Assembly (NCBI RefSeq): GCF_000350225.1
Contig: NW_005179148.1
Span: 62,001-126,000 of the forward strand
Direction: 5' to 3'
DNA: 64,000 bases
From: Chondrus crispus
Taxonomy: Eukaryota > Rhodophyta > Florideophyceae > Gigartinales > Gigartinaceae
Below the pieces are notes generated by a model. That model worked only from the letters and a program-made list of their open reading frames with translations, was not told the origin of the DNA and made no database searches. Shown piece by piece: positions 54,008-64,000 of this stretch (position 1 is the first letter of the stretch; the number at the start of each line of letters is the position of its first letter). The translations under genes and the position numbers were made by a program.

Positions 54008-55121
54008 GCCTGTGAAGAACAGCCTGCAGCTCCGGCTGATCTTTCTTGCGCTGGAGTACTAGGGGGAGCACAAGACTGCATGCATGGGATCGAGCAATGC
54101 ATTTTTTCAGTCAACTAAGTCCCAACGAGTTGAGAAATTTCTGCTCTTTGCATTTACTGTTTCGGATCATGAAGTCCGTGACGCAATTAGTCGTCAGTTC
54201 GCGCCAAAGTTAGTACTTCGGCATAAGATGCGGAAGCTCTGTAATGATCACTGCAGTGATCATAAGGGCCAAAATCCAAAAACGACGATTTGGCTATATG
54301 ATCACTGTAGTGATCATTACTCACGCTAGGGATATGAGGCCAGCTTTTTTTGCAAAAATGTATACATTAAATCGAAACTTTGAAAAAGCCAGTTTGGACA
54401 CCATTTCTTTAACGTATACGCCCTCGGCATTAACATCATGCAAAACAATGGGATAGCGGTTGTGAATACACAGAGAGACTAAGAATCTGATGAAGTTTCA
54501 ATGATCAGTTGACTTTTTAAACACGTGTTTTGGTTTTGAAGATATCAACATAACACGTTTTGAGGTTGGTCAAAAAGGCTCCTTTTTAAGCATTCTAAAA
54601 ATGGCCGGAAAAGACGTGCAGATCTCACCAAACTCCACCCTTTCGCAACGCAGAAGTCGACTGCGGTGGGGAGGATATCTTTTTCGTCTTTTTGAGCTAG
54701 CACAAGTCGAGAAAAAATAAGTTGGAAAGTGACCTCATATGAGGTCATTTATCTCCTAGACACTAGAGATACCACATAAAAGGTCGACGGCGACCAAATA
54801 GTAAAGTTATCTCCGTACATACCATCACGTATGGGTTACCGCACGATTGAACACGACTGCACATCTCAAGCCCTCCACTCTCATCCGAGTAAAACACATC
54901 TATCCAAAACGGAAATCATCGCAGCCAGGGCGCGACACCCACAAGAACGAGAAGCATTCACAGAAAACGCGCACATCACACCATACACTCGTCAAAATAT
55001 ATCTTAAAGTTTCTTTTTCGACCAAGAAAAAGATACATAATCCTTTACATCTGCATGAAGAAGATAACCTATCTATGGATTATCCTAATTATCCTTCAGG
55101 TTGACAGTGGCTCAGCTTTTA

Positions 55122-56723
55122 TATGTCCTTGGCCGGCCACAGGTCTTTATTAAGATTCAAAAACAGTTGAGACTCAAGGTTTGTGGGAGTTATGTGCTTA
55201 CGACGGCTGTTTAGAACATTGCCAGCTTTCGAGAGGAGACGTCCGCAGTCATTAGACGTAGGTAGTAACAAACGTAAGGAAACATGAGTTTTCTCACCCA
55301 TAGAGGAGTTGAGCCTCTGCCTCTTAAGAGCTCTTTCTGCAAATCAAAGAGCATTATCACTAAATGAAGGCTACGTTTGCCCCGGAAGGTCGAGCGCAGA
55401 AACAGAAGCACGTTCTTCCCCAGCCATAGCCGAGGACTTCCCGAGCTGCACTTTGACAATTGCCGACTCAAAACCATGACTGTAGATGATGGTGGCAGTG
55501 GACGAAAGACGAGAAAACGTCTCTGGGAACTTCTCAATTACTGCGTCAAGCAGACCGCGGACATCACTGAGCTGTGTACGCTCCTCTTGGAGCTTCAACG
55601 TTACAGACTCTAAATCTTTCAGCAGCAGTAGTAACGCATCCACCCGACAATTTTCAGCAGATGTCAAGCACAACATGTCAATATCGCCGCTGTTCAGGTT
55701 CGGAAAAATGGTTTTGATTTTTCATAGCGTCATATCATAGCAAATGACTAGCTCCAGCGAGTTGCGTTTCGCGTCTTCGCTCTCAAATCTGTCAAACTAC
55801 GAAGCTTGGCCGACAAGAGGAGGGTCTTGAGTTTGGACATAAGTGCGTGCACCTTGAGGATAACATCCTCTTCACCTAAGAGCAGATCCTTCACTGCTAA
55901 GTTGTAGCGGTGACTTGCACAACCAATGAGTGGGACAGACGACCGGTCAGCAATGGCCTTATTTGTGGAGCAGTTGTCCACAATAAGGCATAAAACAATG
56001 CTCCATTTTTTCCCAAAGATGCTGAGAACGTAAGTGATGAAATTGATATGCTCTTCTGCCCCGAGCGTGCTCTCATCTTCAAGTGGCGAGAATGAAAGAA
56101 GTCGAAGCTCGTAACCGTATGCGTTGTCGGCCGGAAATGAGGCAAAGAGTTCCAGAAAGTGAGTTTCATTTGCACTCCAGCCATCAAATACCACCGCAAA
56201 CTTTTCTGGTAGCAAATCAGAAAATTATTTTCAACAACCCGCGTCAGAGAGGGAATGTATCGCATAAACGTCGTGACTGCAATAGGATTTTGCTTGACAT
56301 GAGCACGGATGACTTCCTTTTCCAAGAAACTGAATGGAAGCAAACCGTTGGTGATCAAATCGAATCATCCAAAGTATGTGCTAGACTTATTTATGGTGCA
56401 AAACAGTTCAATTCTGGCCTGTGTGACCCTCTTCGTTGGATGAAAGAAGCTCTTCGTAGTCTGGATGGGCGGTGCGCACGTGTGAAACAAGATTCTCATA
56501 GCTGGTAGAGTTTTTTGCGCTTTGTGCCGCATCGACACACCCAGAAGTGGCCTTGGTTTGGAATTTTCTCAAAGAATAGCCCGGCGATGCGGCGTCCACG
56601 TGCAGAGTTTGGCATAATAGTGGACCTAGGATGTGTCGAACGGAGAAAGACTGGTGCAGGGTGGTACTGAACCGTCTTTGCCAACGGCTTGGTGGCAAGT
56701 TCTGTTACGATGAAAGCAGGCAA
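55122..56723 (-). pseudogene. hAT-family transposase, degraded
   Basis: In sense order: a BED-type zinc finger split by a frameshift (HFWVCRCGTK … YENLVSHVRTAHPDY), an all-alpha region (YIPSLTRVVENNF), and the catalytic core (EKFAVVFDGWSANETHFLEL, IVDNCSTNKAIADRS, GCASHRYNLAVKDLLL). The C-terminal dimerisation motif follows (CGRLLSKAGNVLNSRRKHI … QLFLNLNKDLW). At least four frame changes are present. Termini are not resolved; the flanks are rich in GGATTATC motifs (55,060-55,100 and 56,910-56,955). Confidence 0.72.
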
Positions 56724-57094
56724 CGAAGTTGGATTTATTACAATGAAATTTATTACACCTCAGAGACGTTACTCCGTAATCCATAACGTCTCTCACCTTT
56801 CTCCGTAAGGTATCTGCTTTGCCAAAAAATTTCAAATAGTTAACTAGAGATACTGCATATTATCCTGTCGTAACGAATAGATTATCTTGTATGAGGTGTC
56901 GTGAAGATAGATAATCCTGGTAAAGATAATCCGGATTATCGCTATCCGGATTGTTTTTGACTACACTATGCATCACACGTCAACTTTCACGCCTCGCTCA
57001 CCTCGAAGCTTCCGAAGACAATCTCAGCGCAGCCAATCCACTGCTGCTGCACAGCACCAAGTACATTGTAAGTCTCAGAACTTCGCACATCATC

Positions 57095-57287
57095 ATGAAA
57101 ATTGAATCCAAAATTGATGTCCCTCAACTCGATTCCGCCAATCACAGCCCTTGGCTGCTTTCCCTACGCGCGGCAGCTTTCATCTCCGATTCCATCGACC
57201 ATATACAAGGCGATCTTACCATCCCCGTAGACCCTGTCGCACTCACCGTACACAACAAGAAAAGAACTATCTCCTTAGCAAAATCAT
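57095..57287 (+). pseudogene. Ty1/copia gag N-terminus, cut by an LTR
   Basis: Short reading frame MKIESKIDVPQLDSANHSPW … LLSLRAAAFISDSIDHIQG resembles the start of copia gag (a Leu-Asp-x-x-Asn-x-x-x-Trp core, then a helical region). It breaks off exactly at the LTR starting 57,288, indicating insertion into a copia element. Identification rests on about 60 residues. Confidence 0.42.
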
Positions 57288-57826
57288 TTTGGTATAACTA
57301 TCCCCGTCCCGACCACTCAGAGACGAGAGGGGTTAGAGGCAAAGGAGCGCGCGCCGCTGGGCTACCTACGCACAGACGCAAACTGTACGGATGGACTCGG
57401 AAAGAGGGAAGGCACAGGTAGCCGGTGACGCTCGGCCGGTCGGAAGTGGTATAACCGGACGGCCGGTCACGGGTTCGAAGCCCGAGCGCTAGGGGAAACC
57501 GAGATCGGTGATAGCTTAGATCCTTAAAGGGAAGGGAGGCGAGTCTGTCCTCTCTTTACTAGGACGGGGCAGGTGCCCCCGGTCTTAACCCCCAAATGGG
57601 AGGCCAGGACACCTTTCTCGCTATAGTAGCTGTTACTTACTGTATACCAGCCACTGTACACAATTACTTAATTTGTGCCATTAACTACTACTTATTCACC
57701 AACCGCCATACAGATTACACACTTGTGCCCGTGGCCACGATTCTCCCCAGCGGTTGTACCGCGTGTGACCCTTGGGGTACTACTATACACGGCTGCAAGC
57801 ACGTGTGCCCCTGCTTGCTACAGTGG
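57288..57826. repeat. E4-family LTR, 3'-truncated copy
   Basis: A 539-bp repeat starting TTTGGTATAACTA. It matches 57,827-58,406 throughout, with several small indels, but lacks the final about 60 bp. It abuts the complete copy directly. Confidence 0.7.
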
Positions 57827-58466
57827 TGTGGTATAACTACCTTCGTCCCGACCACTCGGTAACGAGGGGGGTTAGAGGTAAGGGAGCGCGCGCCGCTGGG
57901 TTACCCACGCTCGAACTCAAACCGTGCAGATGGACTCGGAAAGAGGGAAGGCTCACGTGGCCGGTAACGCGCAGCCGGACGGTGGTGTTATAACCGGACG
58001 GCCGGTCACGGGTTAGAAGCCTGAGACTAAAAATGGAAACCGGAACGGGATAGCAATGAGCCGTAAAGGGAAGGGAGGCGAGTGTGCCTCCTCTTTACTG
58101 GGACGGGCAGGTGCCCCCCGTCTTAACCCCTAAGTGGGAGGCCGGACACCTGTCCCGCTACAGTAGCTGCCACTTACTGTGTACCAGCTACTGTACACAA
58201 TTACTTAATTTGTGCCATTAATTACTACTTACTAATTAGCCGTCGTACGGAGTATACACGTGTGCCCGTGGCCGCGATCGCGGCCAACGGTTGTACCACG
58301 TGTGACCCGTAGCCTCGCCCGCTGCTACCGGCTGTCCCTCGTCGGACCCTTGGGGTACCACTGTACACGGCGGCGCGCGCGGGTACGCCCGCTCGCTACA
58401 GTAGCACCCGTCCTCCCGCGCGGTTATCATCTTCCCGGGGTGGTCGTGGTACGGAATTGTACTACA
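57827..58466 (-). repeat. E4 LTR (3' LTR of a minus-strand Ty3 element)
   Basis: A 640-bp unit starting TGTGGTATAACTAC and ending GGAATTGTACTACA, imperfect inverted ends. It is followed by GACCCCCTTCC, the reverse complement of a polypurine tract, exactly as at the E1 3' LTR (26,511-26,522). This implies E4 lies to the right in minus orientation. Confidence 0.6.
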
Positions 58467-58482
58467 GACCCCCTTCCTTACT
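58467..58482 (-). promoter_or_regulatory. E4 polypurine tract
   Basis: The sense reading GGAAGGGGGTC abuts the LTR. Closely similar to the E1 tract. Confidence 0.55.
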
Positions 58483-58790
58483 TCGCGACACGTCCGCGTC
58501 GCGGCCGATGTCTGCAATGACCGGCTTGCAGGGAGTTCCCACCCGTACGGAAAACCCGCGCCGACCGCGGGAGCGCGGTCGTGCTGCGGTCGACTGCATA
58601 GGGGAGCCTATGGCGTTTTGGTATTAACTGTGGCGGTTCCTTCGGTGCGTGACGGGTCTCCTCACGCTCCCCTTTTCCCCCACAACGCACCCCCCAACAA
58701 ACCCCACAGTACACCCCACGACTCACTCTACAACCACCGCTATCCACGCTCTCCCTCGCATCTCTTCCCCCTTTTCTCCAAGCCAAACAG

Positions 58791-61700
58791 ATGGCGGATC
58801 ACCGCACGGAGCAGGGACAGCCCCAACGCGAGCGGCCTCCCTCGGCGACACCCGCGCCGGCTCTTTCTTTCCATCCGGCGCGTTCTTCGCGCGCCGGGGA
58901 CCCACCCGCTACGCGTCTTTCTGACCGTCCAGCCCGCGAGTACCGGCGACCTCCCGGCTCGGGGTCCTTCCTCCGACGAGCGCGGGCCCTTGCCGCGCCC
59001 CCTAAGATCAGCCCCGGCTCCCGGGGTCGGAGAGCTGACAGTACTGAGGCAGTCGCCCGCGGGCCAGTCGCGACTGGGTTGCAGCTGCGGGACACCTGGC
59101 AACCGAAGGGGGAGCTCAGCCCGCGCGCCCTGATCCGTACGCGGTTACGCCCCCTGTGCACAGGTCGGCTCCGCGCCGGGATGCGCACCTTCCGGTCCAC
59201 GTTGCCAGCGAACGACTTGGATCACTGGGGCGTCACGGGGTGGTCGGAACCCTTCGCAGGGGCAACCGCCGATGACCGTCGACGCCTATATCGGTACGGC
59301 CTTCTCCGACTCCGCCCGGTTTGAGGCCATCCCGAGGCGGAGGTGCATCCGCACGCCCTCCCCTCGCCGTCGCGTTCGTCAAGAAAACCGCCCGGCTGCG
59401 CGGAGGACTCTTTGGCTTCACGTACTGCATCGGGTGATAGCCGAATCCCGCTCGGATCTCCGGTATATCTCTGGTATATCGCAAAGTGTCCACTAGTGTA
59501 CATACTGTACTCGAACACCCAATGGTGTATGACAAGGACCGCATTGGTTAATTCCCAATTGGAAAGGTAATTACCTTATCGCCCGGTAAGTTGGGCAGCG
59601 CAATTCGCGTCCGTGTACGTACTGTACTCGAATCATACCGTCTAATGTATGATACTGGCGTACCTCGCTGCCGCCCAAGTGCAGGACCGTTACTGCCCGA
59701 CGTGTAGTCGTACCGTTACAGTCTGGCACTGTAAGAACGGGGACTACTGTAGTAGATATAATAAAGAAGGGAAGGGGAAGGACTCGAGGGGATCATCGAT
59801 CAACGCAGTGGGATCATCTCGAGGGCCGACACCTTTGTCCCTTGGCTTCGTGCCTAAGTCTTTCGCCTGACTACGATTTGCCTTTGCTTCAGTACATCGA
59901 GTACAACGAGAAGTACCCACTGCAGGGGTAACGCACGACGAGCGCCCCGCATAGCGCCCGGATTCGTCCTCCGTGACGACGTCGCCTCCGCACGGCGTCG
60001 AGTTACCATGTCGAGGACGTCGATCTGCCTTTCGTAGCATCGTTGTGTTGAACCCCCACCGCTCTACCAAAACCTCTACCCACCAGCTACCAAACTCCCT
60101 TCTGTCTTGTTTTGTGGTTCTTACTACACGTGTGCACGGCACTCGTCGCGTCTCGCAGGCTTCGAACTACAGTACAACGTGTCGCCGCTCCCGCTACCCG
60201 AAGCCGGTCGAGCGCGGCACGTTCTACTACAATATCCGCTGTGCGGGTGAGCAGCAATACCACGCACGGTTGTTCGGTCTCTTCGAGCAGTTCGGCGGAG
60301 ATACGAACCCCCGGCTTCACGTCCAGCTGGTGGCCTTCCCCGGCCCGTTCGATCGGTGGTACAGTGTGGCCGACCGCGTCCGGTGGGGTGGGAATTCCGC
60401 TAAGGAGAGCTGACTGCGGTGGCGCCGCGCGGATGCTTATTTCCACATGTGGCACACGACGGAATTCTTCGTGGTCCCCCTGTCGGCCCGGCGTCGGTTA
60501 TACCCCGCGCTCCCGGACGGATGGAGTGACCTCGAGTCTCCAAAGTACCCTCTGCGTCCCCACGCCCAGCGTGCTGGCGTACTTCGCCGCGCGCTGGATG
60601 CCGGTGGTTCTGTTCGGTCGGGAAGCGTCGCCGGAGACGCGCTGGCTGATCGACGTAATTATACTGTCGGAGTGGGCCGTCCTGGCGTTGCTTTGTTTAC
60701 TTCACGCCGCACGGGACGGCCTCCCGTTCCTCACAAGGTGCCCGAAGCCCCGCTTGGCAAGCCGGAATGTGAATGACCCCGGCGAGCGGGGCTCTCTTTT
60801 CCGGTTGTTTCCGGGGCTTTAGCAGCTCATCCGGTCGGTCGGGGTGGCAACCATCCTCGAGGGCACGTCCTTCCACCAGTCTGGCGCAGAGGCCATCCTC
60901 GACTTCTCCGAACGGTTGGACTGGTCCCTCCCCGAGCGGGGCGACTTCGTCTGGTACAGTTAGAGCCGCGGGTGCTCCCTGCGGATGCAGCATTGGTATG
61001 GCACCTCGGCGGCCGCCGCCGACTGGCAAGAGCCCCTGCCGGACGCGGACACCGCGTTATACTGCGCCGTCATTGCCTCGGGCGACGGGTGGGGCGCCGC
61101 GGTCACCTCCACCAGGGCCCCCGTCGAGCCCTCAACCGAGTTGTTGCCGGTTACGGAGGCTCCGCTCTCGCCGATGCTAGGTACAACCGGCACCACGAAG
61201 GGTCTTCCAGTCGGACCGTCGACGCCGCCCGAAGTGGACGTGCCGGTGGTCACGGGTTCCCCGCGGGCGATTGAGGAGGAACCCGTGACGGCATCTGCCC
61301 CGGTATTGCCCCCTCCCGCCGGCCCTACTGTAGTGCCGACGGCTGTAAAGCCGCCTGACGCGGCACCCGTGTCGGCACCGGGCTCCGCCGCTTTCCCCGT
61401 CAGCGAGATGGCCGGGACAGGCCCTGTGGTCCCTGGGACCCAGACCCCTTCGGGGGTGGCTGATGGAGCCACCAAGGGTGCGCCGGATGGAGAGCCTCCC
61501 TCTACAGTTCTGGACGCGCAGGCTGCCCTGCGCGCTCTGCAAGTGGAGTGCCGATATGCGGGTGTACCCGCACCGCTCACCGTCGCAGCGGGTTTGAGGT
61601 CCGCGCGAGCTTGGCTGGTTGTGGTGACCCAGCTCAAGGCGCGGGTGGCCGGCCTCCAATTCGCTATCCGCCAGCGCGACACCGGCGAGGACCTTCTGCG

Positions 61701-61857
61701 GGGTGAGACGATGGCGTGTACCAGCATTGCTCAGGACCACCTCGCCGTGTTGAGCGAGCAGGTGGCTGCCAAGAGACCGTACGGTTCGGTCGATGTCGAC
61801 CCCGCAGGCACGACGCAGGGGACGGAGCCCTCCGCCAAGCTCCAGCGTCGCGATTAA
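58791..61857 (+). pseudogene. E4 antisense ORF, homologous to the E1 antisense ORF, broken
   Basis: Plus-strand coding remnant preceded by a pyrimidine-rich leader (58,640-58,790). Pieces are 58,791-59,324 (MADHRTEQGQPQRERP start, disordered), 59,973-60,413 (VERGTFYYNIRCAGEQQYHA), a frame-changed segment to 60,822 (YFAARWMPVVLFGREA, LSEWAVLALLCLL), then QLIRSVG … AILDFSERLDWSLPERG and, after the TAG at 60,961-60,963, 60,985-61,857 (Pro/Thr/Val-rich linker, then a coiled coil with LKARVAGLQFAIRQRDTGED). The blocks EWxxxxxxxLL, QLI and LDxxExxDWxLxP match the E1 antisense ORF in order. No recognised domain. Confidence 0.5.
59325..59972. other. Gap within the E4 antisense gene
   Basis: About 650 bp with no clear continuation of the antisense protein in any frame. 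It may hold an intron or decayed coding sequence. Two copies of GTACATACTGTACTCGAA / GTACGTACTGTACTCGAA lie near 59,497 and 59,614, followed by similar AATGGTGTATGA / TAATGTATGA sequence. Confidence 0.35.
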
Positions 61858-62192
61858 GGCCGGTAATGGAGGCAGGGAGAGTAGCGAACCACCTCTAGGG
61901 ATCAAGTCCCTTCTTTTTAGTGAAGTAGTCCTTCTTCTCCTGGCTCCCTCCTTGATCTTGTTGCTCGCGTCCGCGTCCTTCTTCCCCTGGCCCCTACGGA
62001 TTTCCCTGAATTTCTTTCTTTCTCGCCGATATCGGTAGTCCGTCGGTCCCGCGGGTCGCGGTAGACGAACCCGCGGTTGCCCCGACGTGATCCTTGCGAC
62101 GGCCGTTGCCCGTCCGCGTTCACAGCGGGGCTTCATCCCGGCACGGAGGTACGGTACCCCTCGGCGTGAAGGTACGGTACCCCCTACCCCCG

Positions 62193-62913
62193 TGTAGTGC
62201 ACTAATACGCCTCCCTCAATCGCGAGGCACACGTGGAATGCCACCTTCAACTTGTGCGCATCCCACGTGTTTAATACGTGTAGTCGTGTACGTTTACCAC
62301 GTGTAATCGTGTAACTACCCACCCAGGCATGGCCGGGTGTAAGCCCTGTCGAAGTACGGACAGTCTGTTACTCCACGCGTATCCGTGTCGGTCACCACGT
62401 TTATGCGTGTATCCTAACCTTATACAGGGGTATTGCGTACCGTACAGCGTCGATGCTGGTACGCCGGTATATATTACCGCGTTTTAATTAATTTATTATT
62501 ATTTACTATTATTATTACGACGTCGACTACTATACAGTCGACGCTCGACAATATGTACAGAAGGCACGAAGCCTTTGGTTCTTTTCCTAAGCTTCTGGAA
62601 TCTCGGTAGTAGCGTCGCGGCGGTATAGAACAAGCCGTGCTACACTACGCGAGCCCATCTACGACCGAGAGACCCAACCGTGCTACCGCGCGCGCTGCTA
62701 CCGAGGATACTAACCGCTCTACCGCGCAAGACGTCCTTACCGTTCCGCCCCTTCTGGGCGATCCACTGTTCTAACCTTTCTTTTTGCCACCTACTGCGCG
62801 GATCGCGCCCGGACCCCGTTGCCGGTTATCACCGGGTGGTCTCTCGCACAAACCGCGGTCCGAACACGCGTGCTCTGCCCTGGGGTTATACACCGCGACC
62901 CCAGTGCACGACA
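62193..62913 (+). repeat. E3 5' LTR
   Basis: A 721-bp interval starting TGTAGTGCACTAATACG and ending CAGTGCACGACA (10 of 11 positions of a terminal inverted repeat), with a PBS four bases on. It contains AT-rich sequence and a TATATATTACC stretch at about 62,468. The partner LTR is outside the window, so the left end is inferred from the inverted termini. Confidence 0.6.
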
Positions 62914-62916
62914 TTT

Positions 62917-62934
62917 TGGTCTCCCGACCAAGAA
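62917..62934 (+). promoter_or_regulatory. E3 primer-binding site
   Basis: TGGTCTCCCGACCAAGAA; one base differs from the E1 and E2 sites. Confidence 0.65.
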
Positions 62935-63011
62935 GTCTGCGGAGTTTCTAATCCCTTTCTCTTTTCTATTTTTTTGAGGGTGCTCACCACCGTTCACAGG
63001 TGTTTCAAGTC

Positions 63012-63631
63012 ATGGTGTTCGTGTCGGAGAGTTCCCGAGAAACCCGTCCTCGTGACGTTCCCGCGCCCGTTGCGGCGTGGATAACTCGGAGCTGCCGCGA
63101 GACGCTCCGAGAAGCCGAAAGGTTTACGCTCACAACCGTGGCGGAGAAACTGGCAGCGCAATCGTCGGCGCTGTGAGAGAACCTCAACTCCTTCGTGGAG
63201 GAAACCGTCGCCACGCAGGCGGATGTGCAATGCGCGCGCGAACGCGATCGAATCTCCGCCCTGGAAGGCGTATTGACCAAGGCCTGGCAAGAACATATCG
63301 ACGCCAGAGTCAGGGAGACGACCCTCCCTCTGAAAATGGAGATCGCTACTGTAACGGAGGAACTCAAGTCCCTCCGTCAGGAAATATCCGTCCTCAAGAC
63401 GTACCGCCCCGATCCGGCACCTGTTACACAGGACGGATCGGCGACGCTCACCCCAGCCACTGCTGCTGTTAAGCCTCCGGCCACTGCCGGAGCTCCCACG
63501 ACACCCCCCTCGGGTGAAGTGCCAACCACCTCCCCGCGAGGAGAGCTACCTCCGTTGAACTAGAACTTACTCTTGTCCAACGTTACCATCACGGCGTTAC
63601 AGGCCGCAGGGATACCCGTCCCCTCAGTGGG
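63012..63631 (+). pseudogene. E3 gag N-terminal part, interrupted by an E1-family LTR
   Basis: The frame from Met 63,012 has a TGA at 63,174-63,176 (QSSAL-stop-ENLNSF) and continues as a helical region (RDRISALEGVLTKAWQEHID, TVTEELKSLRQEISVLKTY). A Pro/Thr-rich segment leads to a TAG at 63,561-563. The frame is open again (TITALQAAGIPVPSVG) until the LTR at 63,632. The acidic/coiled-coil then Pro-rich layout matches the gag N-termini of E1 and E2. Confidence 0.55.
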
Positions 63632-64000
63632 TGTAGTGCAATAAGCGGCTGCACAGGGGGGTGAAAAGAAATGGAAATGATGGGGTATGACAAGCAAAAG
63701 TGGAAATCATTTCACTTTATTATTTTAATTATTAATTTTAATTAGTTGCATATTAGTTATTTAACATTAGATTAGATCTAGGATCTAGCGCCGAGAGCTA
63801 CTGTAGTGGCTCCGGCGGGACGATATATACCTTAGCCCTCTGACCACCAAGTCAGTAAAGGTAACCCGAGTTGCCGGAGTTGAATGTCGCCTTGGTCGAA
63901 GTCCGTCTCTACCAAGACGCTCCCTTTTACCTAAGCCTACGGCATCCTTCAGCGCTCGGGGGTCCCCTTCCTTTTTCCTTTATTTCCCAATCAAACCCGA
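63632..64000 (+). repeat. E1-family LTR, partial (runs off the window), inserted in E3 gag
   Basis: Starts TGTAGTGCAATA and matches the reverse complement of 26,510 downward (AT-rich block, GCGCCGAGAGCTACTGTAG, GGTAACCCGAGTTGCCG region). It is in sense orientation on the plus strand. Whether it is a solo LTR or the left end of a full element cannot be seen. Confidence 0.85.

Larger units (their letters stand above)
23770..54747 (-). mobile_element. piggyBac-like DNA transposon, interrupted by 28.2 kb of nested retrotransposons
   Basis: The outermost layer of the nest. Both ends carry the perfect 18-bp palindrome TGACCTCATATGAGGTCA (23,770-23,787 and 54,730-54,747). Just inside them, inverted relative to each other, are TCATATCCCT[G/A]GCG followed by TGATCACT…AGTGATCA palindromes. 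Without the Ty3 insertion the element would be about 2.76 kb, a normal piggyBac size, with one minus-strand transposase gene. Exact termini and the expected TTAA target duplication are not resolved; TTAA does flank the palindrome at 23,818-23,843. Confidence 0.5.

Noticed and set aside
57461..57490. GGTTCGAAGCC resembling a Pol III B box (tRNA-derived SINE)
   Set aside because: No convincing A box or cloverleaf upstream; the motif is not kept in the second LTR copy (GGTTAGAAGCC).
61177..62322. 381-codon minus-strand ORF over the E4 antisense gene and E3 LTR
   Set aside because: It spans the LTR boundary and has shadow-like composition; the plus strand carries the blocks shared with E1.
1..64000. 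CRISPR arrays, bacterial operons, rRNA or clear tRNA genes
   Set aside because: No regularly spaced short repeats with unique spacers, no Shine-Dalgarno-linked gene strings, no recognisable cloverleaf or rRNA sequence.

Overview
This window is eukaryotic nuclear DNA. About 21 kb of compact, intron-poor host genes is followed by about 42 kb of nested transposable elements. The evidence for a eukaryote is spliceosomal introns with consensus branch points, a mitochondrial carrier, a DEAH helicase with a UBA/RWD front end, EMC10, an SMP/C2 lipid-transfer protein, an atypical E2F, and pogo, piggyBac-like, hAT, Ty1/copia and Ty3/gypsy transposons. Short intergenic gaps, few and tiny introns, an ATP sulfurylase without a fused APS kinase, a bacterial-type citramalate synthase and massive Ty3 content fit a florideophyte red alga best. 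That placement is inference from gene content, not from a search.

Host gene block, 1-21.1 kb. It runs: 2-oxoglutarate/malate-type carrier (+), citramalate synthase with a probable transit peptide (+), a Lys-rich nuclear-looking protein (-), a pogo/Tigger element, a DHX57-like helicase (+), EMC10 (-), an SMP-C2 protein (+), a small membrane protein (-), ATP sulfurylase (+) and an atypical two-domain E2F (-). Pairs are mostly convergent or divergent. The pogo element (4,861-7,363) sits inside the divergent promoter of the Lys-rich protein and the helicase. A perfect palindromic E2F site lies about 225 bp upstream of the E2F start codon, which suggests autoregulation.

Transition, 21.1-23.8 kb. 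This holds only an unrecognised ORF with one in-frame TGA.

Nested block, 23.77-54.75 kb. The outermost layer is a piggyBac-like DNA transposon with identical 18-bp palindromes at both ends. A minus-strand Ty3/gypsy chromovirus-type element (E1, 25,421-53,633, TSD ACGCC) interrupts its transposase. Removing E1 plus one TSD copy takes out 28,218 bp, a multiple of three, and rejoins the transposase frame. A second, plus-strand Ty3 element (E2, 27,457-41,443) is inserted in an antisense ORF of E1, with a 5'-truncated left LTR and a 38-bp flank duplication.

Right block, 54.75-64.0 kb. This has a decayed hAT transposase, a Ty1/copia gag start cut by two abutting LTRs, the antisense-ORF part of another minus-strand Ty3 element (E4, 57.8-62.2 kb), then the 5' LTR, PBS and gag start of a plus-strand Ty3 element (E3, from 62,193). 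An E1-family LTR that runs off the window interrupts E3.

Most notable biology: large (about 14 kb) Ty3 elements carry a long non-gag/pol antisense ORF module between pol and the 3' LTR. The antisense proteins of E1 and E4 share recognisable blocks. In E2 the whole module is bracketed by a duplicated pol-end/polypurine-tract segment, as if captured there.
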